Source: a virus. From it: 38,530 nucleotides of DNA. A model generated the notes under the pieces. It was not told where the DNA came from and did not search any database. It saw nothing but the letters and a program-made list of their open reading frames with translations. Of the stretch, positions 1 to 9,109 are shown one piece after another; the first letter of the stretch is position 1, and each line of letters opens with the position of its first letter. The position numbers were made by a program, and so were the translations under genes. The DNA lies in IMG/VR virus record IMGVR_UViG_3300035698_032113, positions 1-38,530 of that record; one strand, 5' to 3'.

Positions 1-77
1 GTTTGCACTCGGCAGCCCGCCATTTGCTTTGCAACTTCGCACTGGTTGTCGGGCGTGAGGTGTGGGCAATGCATCAT
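1..77 (-). CDS. Partial Cys-containing small protein, start only
   Basis: An ATG at 77 overlaps the TGA of the fibre-like gene as ATGA, the same coupling used by most late genes here. It reads leftward MMHCPHLTPDNQCEVAKQMA and continues off the edge with no stop. Only about 25 residues are visible, with three Cys (positions 4, 13 and 22), so a small metal-binding or disulphide protein is possible. I do not recognise the family. The reading frame is supported by the overlap, not by homology. It is probably the next gene of the tail operon. Confidence 0.5.
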   Translation of the reverse strand, partial: MMHCPHLTPDNQCEVAKQMAGCRVQ

Positions 78-3022
78 GCTGTCATCCCCGCTACTGCTCC
101 GTCGTATGAGCCAGACGAACTTGGTGGATCTCCGGGGTCTTCACAATCACTGTCAACCAATTCCCAGCCGCACGACCAGATCCACGTACTGTTGCATGGT
201 TCGCTGGATCCGCTGCTGTCTTCGGAGGGCACGTCGTCCGAGTCGCTTGTGCTTGGTCGATCAGAACCTTCGCTGTTGGAGTCGCTTTCGCTGGGGCGAT
301 CGGAACCGTCGTTGCTGTCGCTCGGTCGGTCCGAGTCGGATGTGGAGTCGTTGCTTTCGGACGGCGAATCGCTGTCGCTGCCAGACGAATCGCCAACGCT
401 TGGGTCGTCGCTAACACTCGGTCGGTCGCTGTCGGAGCCTTCCGAGTCAGATTCACTTGTTGATGGCGGGTTGGATTCAGAATCGGAACCGCTCGACGAC
501 GCTACAACGCTTGTTGAGCCATCGCTAACGGAATCACTGTCGGAGGTTGAGGTGCTCGTTGATCGAGAATCGGACCCAGACTCGCTGCCGCTATTGGAGT
601 TTGAACCGCTACCACTACCTGAACCCGATCCACTATTGCTTCCGCTGCCTGAATCGCTGTTGGAGTGCGATGTGGAAGCGCTCAGTGAGTAGCTTTGTGA
701 ATCCGAACTTCGGTCAATGCTTGATTCACTCGGTGGCTCACTTCCAGACTCGCTAGCGGATTGTGATGTTGATTCGGAAGTCGACTGTGATTCGGAATGA
801 GATTCGGATTCGCTTGAATCAGAAACGCTGTCGCTGCTTGCCGATGAATTCCAACTGTAGGATCGCGATCCTTCCGAGTCAGATTGGCTAGTTGACTCAC
901 TCTCTGACACGCTTGAAGCGGATTGGCTCGATTCAGACTTCGATGATTCGCTGGTCGATGACTCGCTTTCGGAGGCAGACGATTGCGAACTGCTGATGGA
1001 TGGTGTGCTGGTTGAGTCACTGGATTCGCTGGATTCGGAGCCGGATGAATCACTCGACGAACCGGAACCACTTGATTGCGAGTTACTCGATGAGGAGTCA
1101 CTTACCGATGAATTTGATCCCGACAGACTTGGCAAGCTGATTGACGTGCTGTTGGACTCGCTCGATTCGGATTTTGACGAATCACTCGATGAGCCAGAAC
1201 CACTGGATTGCGAATCGCTTGATGATGAATCGCTGGCGGATGAGCTTGATCCCGACAGACTCGGAAGGCTTACCGATGTACTTGAATCGCTCGATTCGCT
1301 GGTCGATGAGTCACTGGAATTGGAATCGGATGAACTGCCAGACGAACCACTCGATGCCGATGATGATCCATCGGAACTCGATGAACTACTGACGCTCGGC
1401 AGACTCGTGGACGTGCTTGAGTCGCTGCTCTCCGAAGAATCGCTGGATTGACTACTACTGGCACTGCTGGATGACTCACTTTCGCTGGAAGATGAGTCTG
1501 AACTATCGCTCGAATCGCTGCTGGATGCCGACGAACTGAGCGACGAGTCGCTGCTATCGGATGAAGAAGACTCTGAAGATGACGAATCACTACTCGACGA
1601 CGACTTCGATGAAGACGAGGAACTTCCGGAACTTGATGATGGGCTACTGGATGACGAACCACTGCTTGACGATGACGAACTGCCGGACGACGAGGAAGAA
1701 GGCGATCCACTGCTCGACGAGCTTGAACTTGATCCCGATGAACTGCTGCTGCTGGAGGATGATGGGGAACTGCTAGAACTCGACGACAGGCTCGATGAGC
1801 TTGAACTGCTCATGCTTGAGCTGCTCGATGATCCGTTGCTGCTTGACGAACTGCCTGACGATGAGGAGGACGACGACGAGGATGATGACGGCGACGACGA
1901 AGAACTGCTTGATGATGAATCGCTGCTAGAACTGCTGCTGGAACTTGAACTTGATGAACTGCTGGAGCTGGATGAACTGCTTGAACTACTGCTGCCGTCA
2001 CAGCAACGGCAACCGATTGTCAAATAGGCCGACGTGTCTTCATGGAAGTGGCAGACGATTTGCTGGCTGGCGAGCAGGGCGTAGTCACAGACGTTGTAGA
2101 CCGAGACTTTGACGCCGATCGGTTTCCACGACGTGCCATCGAAGCGAAGTTCACGCGCCGTGCCCCACGACTTTGCTTTCAGCCGTTTGGCGGGCTTGCA
2201 GAGGAGCGTTTGCTTGGGCGGGTCGATCACCCATGAGCGGTGACCGTCGAAATTGACGACTAAGTATTGGTCTTCATCGGAACCGTCGATCGGACCGCGG
2301 ATTCGCTGTGCCGAATGATTGCGTGCGGTGATGCGGACGGTCTCGCCGGCGGGATCTTCAACCGCTTGAATCTCGCCGTCGTTGTCGAGTTCGTACAGGT
2401 CGCAATCGGCACTGCCCGTTCGCATTCCCTTGCGTGCTTGGATTCCACCCTTGGGAACCTTCACGAAGTAAACGGGATCGGCCGGTCGACCTAACCGAAC
2501 AACCGCCCACTGATCGCCGGTTTCATTGGCATCGCGCCGCCACAGAATCTGTGTGGTGCCGTCGGGCTTCGATTGCATAATGTCGCTTGCAGTCTCGCCA
2601 ACATCGGCAAAGCGGTGCCAAGTCTTGGTGACATTGACTCGTGCGGCCACCACACCATCGAACACGACCCGACCGACTTTGTCAGCCGCGATCGGTTCGA
2701 TGGCAACCCCAACGCGACCGGTGTGTTCGTCTTCGGTTGGTTTGACGCACTGGATCGTCGCGTCGCGAACGAAGCGGGCCAGTTCAACGGGACCGACAGT
2801 CGGATCGGTAAGCGGTGCGTCAAACCCAACGATCCCGCCAATCGGAACCAACTCTTCCGTCGTGTTGTGAACACGGACCGTCGATGCATCCCGCAAATGC
2901 GTGCGTGGTCCAGCGCCGCCAGGCAGTCGGTTGCGATGCAACGCCTCGGCCGCCACCAACAACCGGTTGTATTCGGTCGCGGTGATTTTGAATTGATCGC
3001 CAGGTTTGACGCGTCGGGCCAT
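74..3022 (-). CDS. Fibre-like protein with giant Ser/Asp-rich stalk
   Basis: A protein of 982 residues. Residues 1-343 have ordinary composition. Residues 344 to about 938 are almost pure Ser with interspersed Asp, Glu, Gly, Asn and Thr, resembling the SD-repeat stalks of staphylococcal Clf/Sdr surface proteins. The last 42 residues are ordinary again and rich in Trp and Cys (C943, C951, C960), and a CRCC cluster sits at 338-341 just before the stalk, so the stalk is bracketed by Cys clusters. Ser is written with mixed codons (AGC, TCA, TCG, TCC, AGT). Three imperfect units of about 44 residues carrying SLPS-type motifs occur inside the stalk. The start overlaps the upstream stop as TGATG. 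Position at the end of the tail genes suggests a tail fibre or tip protein; that role is inference. Confidence 0.75.
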   Translation of the reverse strand: MARRVKPGDQFKITATEYNRLLVAAEALHRNRLPGGAGPRTHLRDASTVRVHNTTEELVPIGGIVGFDAPLTDPTVGPVELARFVRDATIQCVKPTEDEHTGRVGVAIEPIAADKVGRVVFDGVVAARVNVTKTWHRFADVGETASDIMQSKPDGTTQILWRRDANETGDQWAVVRLGRPADPVYFVKVPKGGIQARKGMRTGSADCDLYELDNDGEIQAVEDPAGETVRITARNHSAQRIRGPIDGSDEDQYLVVNFDGHRSWVIDPPKQTLLCKPAKRLKAKSWGTARELRFDGTSWKPIGVKVSVYNVCDYALLASQQIVCHFHEDTSAYLTIGCRCCDGSSSSSSSSSSSSSSSSSSSSSSSSDSSSSSSSSSPSSSSSSSSSSSGSSSSSNGSSSSSSMSSSSSSSLSSSSSSSPSSSSSSSSSGSSSSSSSSGSPSSSSSGSSSSSSSGSSSSSPSSSSGSSSSSSKSSSSSDSSSSESSSSDSSDSSLSSSASSSDSSDSSDSSSSESESSSSASSSQSSDSSESSDSSTSTSLPSVSSSSSSDGSSSASSGSSGSSSDSNSSDSSTSESSDSSTSVSLPSLSGSSSSASDSSSSDSQSSGSGSSSDSSKSESSESNSTSISLPSLSGSNSSVSDSSSSNSQSSGSGSSSDSSGSESSESSDSTSTPSISSSQSSASESESSTSESSKSESSQSASSVSESESTSQSDSEGSRSYSWNSSASSDSVSDSSESESHSESQSTSESTSQSASESGSEPPSESSIDRSSDSQSYSLSASTSHSNSDSGSGSNSGSGSGSGSGSNSNSGSESGSDSRSTSTSTSDSDSVSDGSTSVVASSSGSDSESNPPSTSESDSEGSDSDRPSVSDDPSVGDSSGSDSDSPSESNDSTSDSDRPSDSNDGSDRPSESDSNSEGSDRPSTSDSDDVPSEDSSGSSEPCNSTWIWSCGWELVDSDCEDPGDPPSSSGSYDGAVAGMTA
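209..1993 (-). repeat. Low-complexity Ser-rich coding tract
   Basis: This is the DNA of the Ser stalk. Its plus-strand face is full of GCT, CGA, TGA and GGA triplets, which creates many spurious plus-strand Leu/Asp/Glu reading frames. Within it, a 132-135 base period is visible: the block CTTGG or CTCGG after GACAGACT recurs at 1128 and 1260, and a related block at 1395. Mixed synonymous Ser codons argue that the protein sequence, not simple triplet slippage, is being kept. Confidence 0.85.
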
Positions 3023-3813
3023 CAGTTGACCCCCAACACGTCAAAGTTTCCGCCGGGATAGACTTGCTCGACGTAGGCGGCCTCGGGGACTTGCAGTACG
3101 CGATCGCCGACCACCTTTTCGCCATGCTTCACCCACAGATAGTCCCAACCTTGCTTGGTAACTCCGGTGATGCTGCCCAGCGAAAGACTGAATTCGTTGG
3201 GTCGAGCGGCGAAGTGGTAAGTGACATCGACCCAGTTTTGTTCGTCTTCGCCGCCTTCACCTCCAAGGAACAACGCTTCGCCCGCCGCAAAGATCGACCA
3301 GGCGTTTTGGTTCACGCGGCCGGTCATCGCGACCATGGCGAGCAGGTACGAAGTCGAGACAAACTCAAATCGTTTGCGTACCGAGAACTCAAACGCGGGA
3401 ATCGTCACATCGACGCCGGCAACTCCGGAATCGCTGACGCCGATGGCACCCTCATAGATTGGCGCGTTCACGCCGGGTGCAGCATAGATACCCCGCGTCT
3501 GCAGCGACTGATTCAGGTGAGTGGTTGCGCCTGTTGTGTTGAAGGTTACCGGGTCAAGCTTGGTCTTGTTGATGGTTGCGCTGACCAGAGCGTGTTTGGC
3601 GTTGATGAACTCCGCGTCGATTTGCAGGAAAGGGATCAGTTCATTGTGGTTGTTCTTGTAGTACTGATAGAGCGCACTGGCAGCCGCAGCCGGATCAACG
3701 GCCCCACCGTTCGTCGCGACATAGGAAGTGAAATCGGAGTGCGACTTTCCCCGCGACGCCGTTTCGGAAAGTGCCGCGACTTCAAAGTTGTATCCACCAG
3801 CGGAGAATGGCAT
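3022..3813 (-). CDS. Minor tail protein, unknown family
   Basis: A 263-residue protein lying between the tape measure and the fibre-like gene, with TGATG overlaps on both sides, so it is part of the tail operon. It starts MPFSAGGYNF and is rich in beta-prone stretches with Gly, Val and Thr. It has no signal peptide and no membrane segment. In siphophages the gene after the tape measure usually encodes a distal tail or baseplate component, and that is the likely role by position. I do not recognise a specific domain. The C-terminal part (about 190-263) contains many aromatic residues, as in tail-tip adaptor proteins. Confidence 0.6.
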   Translation of the reverse strand: MPFSAGGYNFEVAALSETASRGKSHSDFTSYVATNGGAVDPAAAASALYQYYKNNHNELIPFLQIDAEFINAKHALVSATINKTKLDPVTFNTTGATTHLNQSLQTRGIYAAPGVNAPIYEGAIGVSDSGVAGVDVTIPAFEFSVRKRFEFVSTSYLLAMVAMTGRVNQNAWSIFAAGEALFLGGEGGEDEQNWVDVTYHFAARPNEFSLSLGSITGVTKQGWDYLWVKHGEKVVGDRVLQVPEAAYVEQVYPGGNFDVLGVN

Positions 3814-6800
3814 CAGCTAAACACCATGCCTCCCGACTGCGAACGTTCGACAAGGCGTCGAGTGTTCTCGGCGGTCTGAATGATTGCCCGTTTCATGTCT
3901 TCTGTGAACTCGCCGCCTGCCATCGTGGGCATTTGCAATTGGGATGTGCTGCTGGCGATCGCGGAATCGAACGCTGCGAGCGAGCGTCCGACGGAAGCAA
4001 ATGCTTCAGTGATTGCGGCGATGTCGAGTGTCGGCGAGGTTTCAAGGTCAGTCGGACTAGTCAGGTTCAACGATTCAGACTGATCGTTTGATTCTCGCAA
4101 GTCGATCGTCGCATCGCTTTCGTGGACGACAAGCGGTTCGACCGACTGCGATTCGCTTTGCACGGAAACACTCGGCGGAGTTTGCGCCGGCAGATTGATG
4201 TTGTTGGGCTGTTGGCTGATCGCGACCGAAGGCGCGTTGACGTCTGGCACCGCAATCTGGGAAACGGTGACATCCGGCGTGTCGGATGCCGGTAAGTTGA
4301 CGTCTGGTGTTGTGACGTCAGGCGAAGCGATTGTCGTATCGCTGTTCGCATTTACGACTACATCCGGCGCGGTCACACTCGGTGCGTCCCCCGCAACCAC
4401 GTTGACATTCGGAGCATTGACAACGATGTCGGCAAGGTCCTTTCCGGGATCGCCGATCGGATTTGGATCGTCTTCTTGCTCAGGTTGCAGTTTCAATTGT
4501 GGCGCGACGATGACTTCGACGAGATCATTCTCTGCCGCAATCGGTTCGAGCTTCTTGAGTGGCGCGGGAGCCTGTTGTGGAATCGTCGACGCACCACTCC
4601 CCAGTCCCAAACCACGTGAATCGAAATTCCCAGCAACTTCGGCTCGATCTGCTTCAGGGCCGTCGGTGAATTGATCCATCGCAGCCTGAGCGTCCGGGTT
4701 CAAACCGAGACGGAGGTCTTTGGCGTTTGGAGGTTGCAACTCGGGATCGTCGATGCCAGGAAGATCGACCTTCGGGATGTTGACCGCACCGGGTTCGGGA
4801 ATCTTCGGCGGAGCTACCGGCGGTTGAGGCAGGACCGGCTCGTCGGGCTTTGGTTCAGCGTCTGACGGTGCGGTCGAATTGTTGGCTCGGTCCACCGCGG
4901 CGTCGAACTCTGCCTGCGCGGTTGCGATTTGCTCGTCGCCTTCCTTGCTGCGATCTTCAGCGGTGGGACGCCCTGCTTCGCGTGCCGCTTTCGCTTCGGC
5001 TCGCATCTGGTCCAGTGTCTTTTGCACGCCGGAGGTCGTGTCGTCGATGATCTGCTGGCGATTCGTCTGCGCCGCATCGTTTTCGCGAAATTGCTGTTCC
5101 TTGGATTGGTCAACGACAACGTTCTTGGCGTCGGTCTCATTGTCAATCGCTCGCATGTCAGCGTCGATGTCCTGACCTTCGCGAGCCTTGCGCCGTGCTT
5201 CAAGTTGAGCGGCGATGCCCTTTTGCATCTCGACCCGGTTAGATTCGATCTGCTTCTTGCGTTTTGATCGACGTTGTTGCCGTTCAATGATGGCTTGCTG
5301 ACGCTGTTGCTCTTCAGCCGCATCGGCAGCGCGGGTGTCTTTGTCGATCTTCGCCATTTCGACATCGACGTTGATGTCGTCGTCGAACAGTCCTTTGAGT
5401 TTGATCCACGCTTTTTTCAGGAAGCCGACCGTCGAATTCCACATCGACTTCACTTGGCCGACAAATACGGTCCAGGTATCGGCAAGGTAATCGACGGTTT
5501 CGACCCAAGCATTCTCTACGCCAGCCAATGCATTGATGAGCACTCCGCCAATCTGCACGGACACGTCGCCCGCAATGTCGACTAGCTCATGGAGTTTTAA
5601 GAATCCCTTCTTGAGAAATCCAATCGTATTGTTCCATCCCTTTTGAACGGCAGACGTGAGGATCGTCCAACCGTCGGCCATGAATCCGAGCGTGCTGTTC
5701 CAAACGCCGGCGAGTCCGGACAAGGCACCAATGAGAACATCCCCGATCGCGTAGGCAGAATCGGCCCACACGTCGGAGATATATTGAGTGAAGTCGGCCC
5801 AGAGGCTCTTGATGTACGTGGTGCCTTTGACCCACTGCAGCTTCAAGTAGGTCCACAACACGTCGGTCGCTGCAGTGATCTCTCCGGCGGCCAGCGCGTT
5901 GGCGATCGCACCAAAGGCGGCGAGAGTGTCGGCTTTGAGTGTCTCGAAAACACCTTTGAGATACTCGACGGCCTGGCCAGCGATGCCGGTTGAGTAGAGG
6001 AAGTAGCCACCGAGTGCTGCGACGGCTGCGACAACGAGGCCCAGCGGTGTGAAGAGTAAACCAACGGCGGAGACGATCACACCGATCGACGCGCCGATGA
6101 AAGAGAAGATCGAGGCGAGTCCGCCAACAGCGAACGAAGCGACAGCTGCAAACGAACCAAGTGCGAACAAGGCTGCGCCGATCGTGAAGATGGCGATGGC
6201 ACTCGCGGCGGCGATCTTGACGATCTTTTGGTTCTTGTTGATCCACTCGATCACGCCGGATGCGGCGCGACTGAATGCTTGCACCATCGTCGTGACGCTG
6301 CCTTCGAGCGATTCGCCGATCGCAATGGCGACGCCTTCGATCGACGACTTCAAGATTCGGAACGCACCACCGAGTCCACCTTCCATCTCTTCCGATGTCT
6401 TGGCGGCAATGCCTCCAGCTTTTTGCAGCTCTTTGTAAAGGTCGCGAGTGTCGGCAACGGACTTTCCGATCGAACTGGCGGCGGTGATTCCCAGTAGACC
6501 GAAAACCTCGTTCAGCTTCTCGGCCTTGTCGGCGGTGCCCATCTTTTCGGTGGCCGCGGCGACCTCACCGAGAATGTCGACGAGCGATCGAGCGTTGCCT
6601 TTGGCATCTTTGGTCGTAACGCCGAAAGTGGTTTTGAACTTTTCGGATTCCGCGGCACTGATCGTCAGAAGCCGGCGCATCGCATTACCGGCCGACGAGC
6701 CTTGAATTCCCATGTTGCCGAGTGTGCCGAGGATCGCGAGCGTCTCTTCAAGACTCATGTTTGCGTCAGCGGCGACGGGGCCGGCGTAGCTGAGTGCTTC

Positions 6801-7349
6801 GCCGAGAGATTCCACAGTATTGAAAGACTTGTTGGCTGCCGCGGTCAGACCATCGGCAACACGCGTCGCTTCGCCAGCTTCCATCCCGAACTGGCGAATC
6901 GTGGCTGCCATGATTCCAGATGCCTGGGTAGCATCGGTGCCAGTGGCACGAGCCATGTTCATCACGGCGGCAGTCATCTTCTCGATCTGCTCCGGTTTAA
7001 AACCGGCGCGACCAAGTTCGGTCATCAGCGAAGCGACTTCGCTAGCGGAGTAACTTGTGGTTGCTCCGAGTTTTTTCGCGGTGTTGCGCAAGGACTCGAG
7101 TTGCGTGCCCGTCGCCTGCGTGATCGCAGCGACGCCCCGCATCGCATCGTCGAAGTTGGAGAAGATGGCAACGCTGCCGGCCAGTGGTGCCGCAGCGGCC
7201 GCGCCGAGTCCCATCAGCTTGGTGCCGAGCAACCGCGTCGACGCACCGAACGATTCCAAACGCTTTTGAGCTGACCGTAGACCCTTTACGAATGCTGCAT
7301 CCTTGGTCAGCAGTTCGACGTAGGCGGATCCGGCTCGGACTTGGGACAT
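3813..7349 (-). CDS. Tape measure protein, TP901 type
   Basis: A 1178-residue protein, the longest credible gene here, in the tape-measure position after the tail chaperones. Residues about 60-300 match the TP901 tape-measure core (ASLMTELGRAGF, GIMAATIRQFGMEAG, LAILGTLGNMGIQG). Hydrophobic segments lie at about 375-455. Two similar blocks of about 65 residues follow at about 540-660, each with a W-N-S/N-T-x-GFLKK motif. A charged, Arg/Gln-rich coiled-coil-like stretch comes next. The C-terminal third is Pro/Asp/Val-rich with repeated PDV and PSV motifs. The family sets tail length and is threaded through the tail tube; by the usual 0.15 nm per residue it would fit a tail of very roughly 175 nm. 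It starts inside the end of the preceding chaperone frame. Confidence 0.93.
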   Translation of the reverse strand: MSQVRAGSAYVELLTKDAAFVKGLRSAQKRLESFGASTRLLGTKLMGLGAAAAAPLAGSVAIFSNFDDAMRGVAAITQATGTQLESLRNTAKKLGATTSYSASEVASLMTELGRAGFKPEQIEKMTAAVMNMARATGTDATQASGIMAATIRQFGMEAGEATRVADGLTAAANKSFNTVESLGEALSYAGPVAADANMSLEETLAILGTLGNMGIQGSSAGNAMRRLLTISAAESEKFKTTFGVTTKDAKGNARSLVDILGEVAAATEKMGTADKAEKLNEVFGLLGITAASSIGKSVADTRDLYKELQKAGGIAAKTSEEMEGGLGGAFRILKSSIEGVAIAIGESLEGSVTTMVQAFSRAASGVIEWINKNQKIVKIAAASAIAIFTIGAALFALGSFAAVASFAVGGLASIFSFIGASIGVIVSAVGLLFTPLGLVVAAVAALGGYFLYSTGIAGQAVEYLKGVFETLKADTLAAFGAIANALAAGEITAATDVLWTYLKLQWVKGTTYIKSLWADFTQYISDVWADSAYAIGDVLIGALSGLAGVWNSTLGFMADGWTILTSAVQKGWNNTIGFLKKGFLKLHELVDIAGDVSVQIGGVLINALAGVENAWVETVDYLADTWTVFVGQVKSMWNSTVGFLKKAWIKLKGLFDDDINVDVEMAKIDKDTRAADAAEEQQRQQAIIERQQRRSKRKKQIESNRVEMQKGIAAQLEARRKAREGQDIDADMRAIDNETDAKNVVVDQSKEQQFRENDAAQTNRQQIIDDTTSGVQKTLDQMRAEAKAAREAGRPTAEDRSKEGDEQIATAQAEFDAAVDRANNSTAPSDAEPKPDEPVLPQPPVAPPKIPEPGAVNIPKVDLPGIDDPELQPPNAKDLRLGLNPDAQAAMDQFTDGPEADRAEVAGNFDSRGLGLGSGASTIPQQAPAPLKKLEPIAAENDLVEVIVAPQLKLQPEQEDDPNPIGDPGKDLADIVVNAPNVNVVAGDAPSVTAPDVVVNANSDTTIASPDVTTPDVNLPASDTPDVTVSQIAVPDVNAPSVAISQQPNNINLPAQTPPSVSVQSESQSVEPLVVHESDATIDLRESNDQSESLNLTSPTDLETSPTLDIAAITEAFASVGRSLAAFDSAIASSTSQLQMPTMAGGEFTEDMKRAIIQTAENTRRLVERSQSGGMVFS

Positions 7350-7573
7350 GGAGGATAGTTCTCACGGGGTTGGAATCTTGCGCCGAGAAGATGTGCGACT
7401 TGTTCCACAGTGGCTTTCACCGGAACTGACCGCGTGACCGTGTACGGATTGAAGTCATCCGGCTTGAACGGCTTTCGTCGGCGTTTGCGATCGCGATTGA
7501 TCTCGGCGGTCAGTGCCATCACGCTGCTGGCGATGTTCCAGTCGTGTTGGCGTTTCGCTTCGGCCATTTGCAC
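7307..7573 (-). CDS. Tail assembly chaperone, frameshift extension (gpGT-like)
   Basis: The in-frame ATG at 7573 gives 88 residues, but the same frame stays meaningful upstream to about 7655. It reads DIERLIIRLAGII and GVDPGPLTLRQLVQMAEAKR through the end of the preceding gene, with no ATG, GTG or TTG in that stretch. The core, with QHDWN followed by a helix and a basic RDRKRRRKPF tail, resembles the T domain of lambda gpGT-like chaperones. The frame lies at -1 relative to the upstream gene, as expected for programmed frameshifting. The 3' end overlaps the tape measure start. It probably acts as a C-terminal extension on a minority of chaperone molecules and helps fold the tape measure. Whether the ATG at 7573 is ever used is unknown. 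Confidence 0.7.
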   Translation of the reverse strand: MQMAEAKRQHDWNIASSVMALTAEINRDRKRRRKPFKPDDFNPYTVTRSVPVKATVEQVAHLLGARFQPRENYPPCPKSEPDPPTSNC

Positions 7574-7587
7574 GAGTTGGCGGAGCG

Positions 7588-7660
7588 TCAGAGGTCCGGG
7601 GTCGACTCCGATAATGCCGGCGAGTCGGATGATGAGTCGCTCAATGTCGGCACCGCGAGT
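7588..7660 (-). other. Candidate -1 programmed ribosomal frameshift region
   Basis: In this overlap the zero frame gives a Ser/Asp-rich tail while the -1 frame gives a helical, phage-chaperone-like sequence that joins the downstream frame. No perfect X-XXY-YYZ heptamer was found. The best partial candidates are the CCCCGGA run near the end of the upstream gene and the GCAAAC near 7657. The direction (-1) fits the lambda G/GT arrangement; the exact slip site is not resolved. Confidence 0.5.
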
Positions 7661-8088
7661 TTGCGTTCCAGATCCTCCACAATCCGGTCCACCAGATTCG
7701 GATCGTCCAGCCGTTTCTCGATCGCCGCCAAGCCCCTCGTCTCGATCATCTTCTGTTTGTCGGCCGCCTTCCGCAGAAGACGGCGGCGGGACTCCGGGAA
7801 ATACGCGACCAACCCATCGACGAGTGCTTTGCAGGCTTCGTCGATCGAGTCGCCGGCCAATCCCTCGGCAAATGACTCGTCGTCAACATCTTGCTGGTCA
7901 GCTTGTGGTTTGCAAATCGCGAACAACACATCGCCCAGCAACAATGGATCGCTGGACAGTCGCGTGACCAAGTCACCGTCGATCGCGTCGAGCAATCGCA
8001 CGTCGGTGAGTGCCTTCACGCGGCGAAGCGTGGTGTTGTCAATGTCGACGATCCAAACGCGACCACGACGATCAATGAATTTCTGCAT
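7588..8088 (-). CDS. Tail assembly chaperone (gpG-like)
   Basis: A 166-residue, mostly helical acidic protein directly after the tail tube gene and before the tape measure, the standard slot for the G chaperone. Residues 1-20 (MQKFIDRRGRVWIVDIDNTT) are beta-like; the rest is helical. The final 20 residues are a low-complexity Ser/Asp/Pro tail. In that same DNA the -1 frame encodes a convincing conserved-looking sequence, so the tail is probably just the out-of-frame reading of the frameshift product. It would coat the tape measure during assembly. No enzymatic motif is seen. Confidence 0.72.
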   Translation of the reverse strand: MQKFIDRRGRVWIVDIDNTTLRRVKALTDVRLLDAIDGDLVTRLSSDPLLLGDVLFAICKPQADQQDVDDESFAEGLAGDSIDEACKALVDGLVAYFPESRRRLLRKAADKQKMIETRGLAAIEKRLDDPNLVDRIVEDLERKLAVPTLSDSSSDSPALSESTPDL

Positions 8089-8110
8089 GGAGTTCCGTTC
8101 CGATTATTGA

Positions 8111-8524
8111 TTAGGGCGTGCCGCCACCGACGTTCATGCCGCTGCCGGACGATGATTGCGTTGGTTTCAGCGTGACATCAGCCGACACGACTTCTTCGAG
8201 GTTTTGATTGACGTTAAAGTTCATGACTTCGCACGTCAGTGTCAGCGAACCGCCGGCGTCGGAGATGCCAACGTCTGTCGGCGTTCCGCTGCTCCAAAGA
8301 CCTTGCAGCATTCCGAACGCGGTGTCACCGTTCTTGTTGAGCACCGTGAATTCGATGGACGCATCTTTCAGTGTGCCGACCGTGGCTCGCCAACCGTTGT
8401 TGTCGCGGGTCGATGCATCGGCTTCGGCTTTTTCCAGATTAACCGTCAAGTCCTTGACGTTCTTGATCTCGGCCCCGTCGATGGTCAGGACGGCATCGAG
8501 ACCGAGTTTAACTTCTGCTGACAT
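8111..8524 (-). CDS. Major tail tube protein
   Basis: A 137-residue protein just upstream of the tail chaperones. The sequence starts MSAEVKLGLDAVLTIDGAEI and alternates short beta strands (DASIEFTVLNKNG, SLTLTCEVMNFN, VVSADVTLKP). The Asp/Ser-rich STRDNNGW turn is typical of siphophage tail tube subunits of the TP901-1/lambda gpV fold. It ends in a Ser/Gly-rich tail. Products of this kind polymerise into the tube through which DNA passes. The ATG at 8524 has a plausible upstream purine-rich site. Assignment rests on position plus general sequence character. Confidence 0.75.
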   Translation of the reverse strand: MSAEVKLGLDAVLTIDGAEIKNVKDLTVNLEKAEADASTRDNNGWRATVGTLKDASIEFTVLNKNGDTAFGMLQGLWSSGTPTDVGISDAGGSLTLTCEVMNFNVNQNLEEVVSADVTLKPTQSSSGSGMNVGGGTP

Positions 8525-8551
8525 GTTTCGATTCCATCCTGGGTCGAGAGA

Positions 8552-9109
8552 CTATTTCACCGAGTCGCGCCAGAACTTTGGCAGGCGAGCTTGGTTGGCG
8601 ATGAGTGCGGGTTTCATGAATGGGCGTTTGGGATAGCGACGTGGCTTGGATGCTCCGCGTCGTTCGTTTTCTTCTTCGATCAGTCGTGTGGCTCGGTTGG
8701 CTTGGGCGACCGTGAGCAGTTTGATGCGGGCAAACTTGCCCGGCTGTTTCGCTCGGATCGGTCCGTGTTCGCCAACACGGAACCGGTGTCGCTTCAGTTT
8801 CCGGCGTTTGGTTACAACGCCGCCGAATTCGTGCAGGTTCCACAGCCGGCCAGCGATTTCGTTGACTGGGCCGATAACCGCTTGTTCGCGTTGGCGGTCC
8901 ACCTCATAACGGAGAACGCGGCGAAGCATTCCTGTTGGTGAACTGGGTGGCGATCCGGGTTTGGATGGCTTCTTGCGTTTGCGGATGGATCGTTTTGCGG
9001 TCGTCCGGACTGTGCCAGCCGCATGACCAAGGCTTTTAAAGGTCGCTTGGTTGACCTTCTTTTTCAGTTGGCCCGGCGTGAATTGCACGCGAGCCCGAAT
9101 GTGCATCAT
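8552..9109 (-). CDS. HK97 gp10-like connector or tail-completion protein
   Basis: A 185-residue basic protein. The chosen start, ATG at 9109, overlaps the preceding stop as ATGA and begins MMHIRARVQFTPGQLKKKV; ATG at 9106 is an alternative. The middle has a helical Lys/Arg-rich stretch followed by KPGSPPSSPTGMLRRVLRYE and AVIGP. This is the pattern of HK97 gp10-like neck and tail-completion proteins (a GxPP loop, then a beta strand ending in viGP). The C-terminal half is strongly basic. It lies between head-completion genes and the tail tube, matching a head-tail joining role. Confidence 0.68.
   Translation of the reverse strand: MMHIRARVQFTPGQLKKKVNQATFKSLGHAAGTVRTTAKRSIRKRKKPSKPGSPPSSPTGMLRRVLRYEVDRQREQAVIGPVNEIAGRLWNLHEFGGVVTKRRKLKRHRFRVGEHGPIRAKQPGKFARIKLLTVAQANRATRLIEEENERRGASKPRRYPKRPFMKPALIANQARLPKFWRDSVK

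Noticed and set aside
3-1451. Plus-strand Leu/Asp/Glu-rich frames
   Set aside because: Antisense shadows of the Ser-rich stalk; reflect codon composition only.
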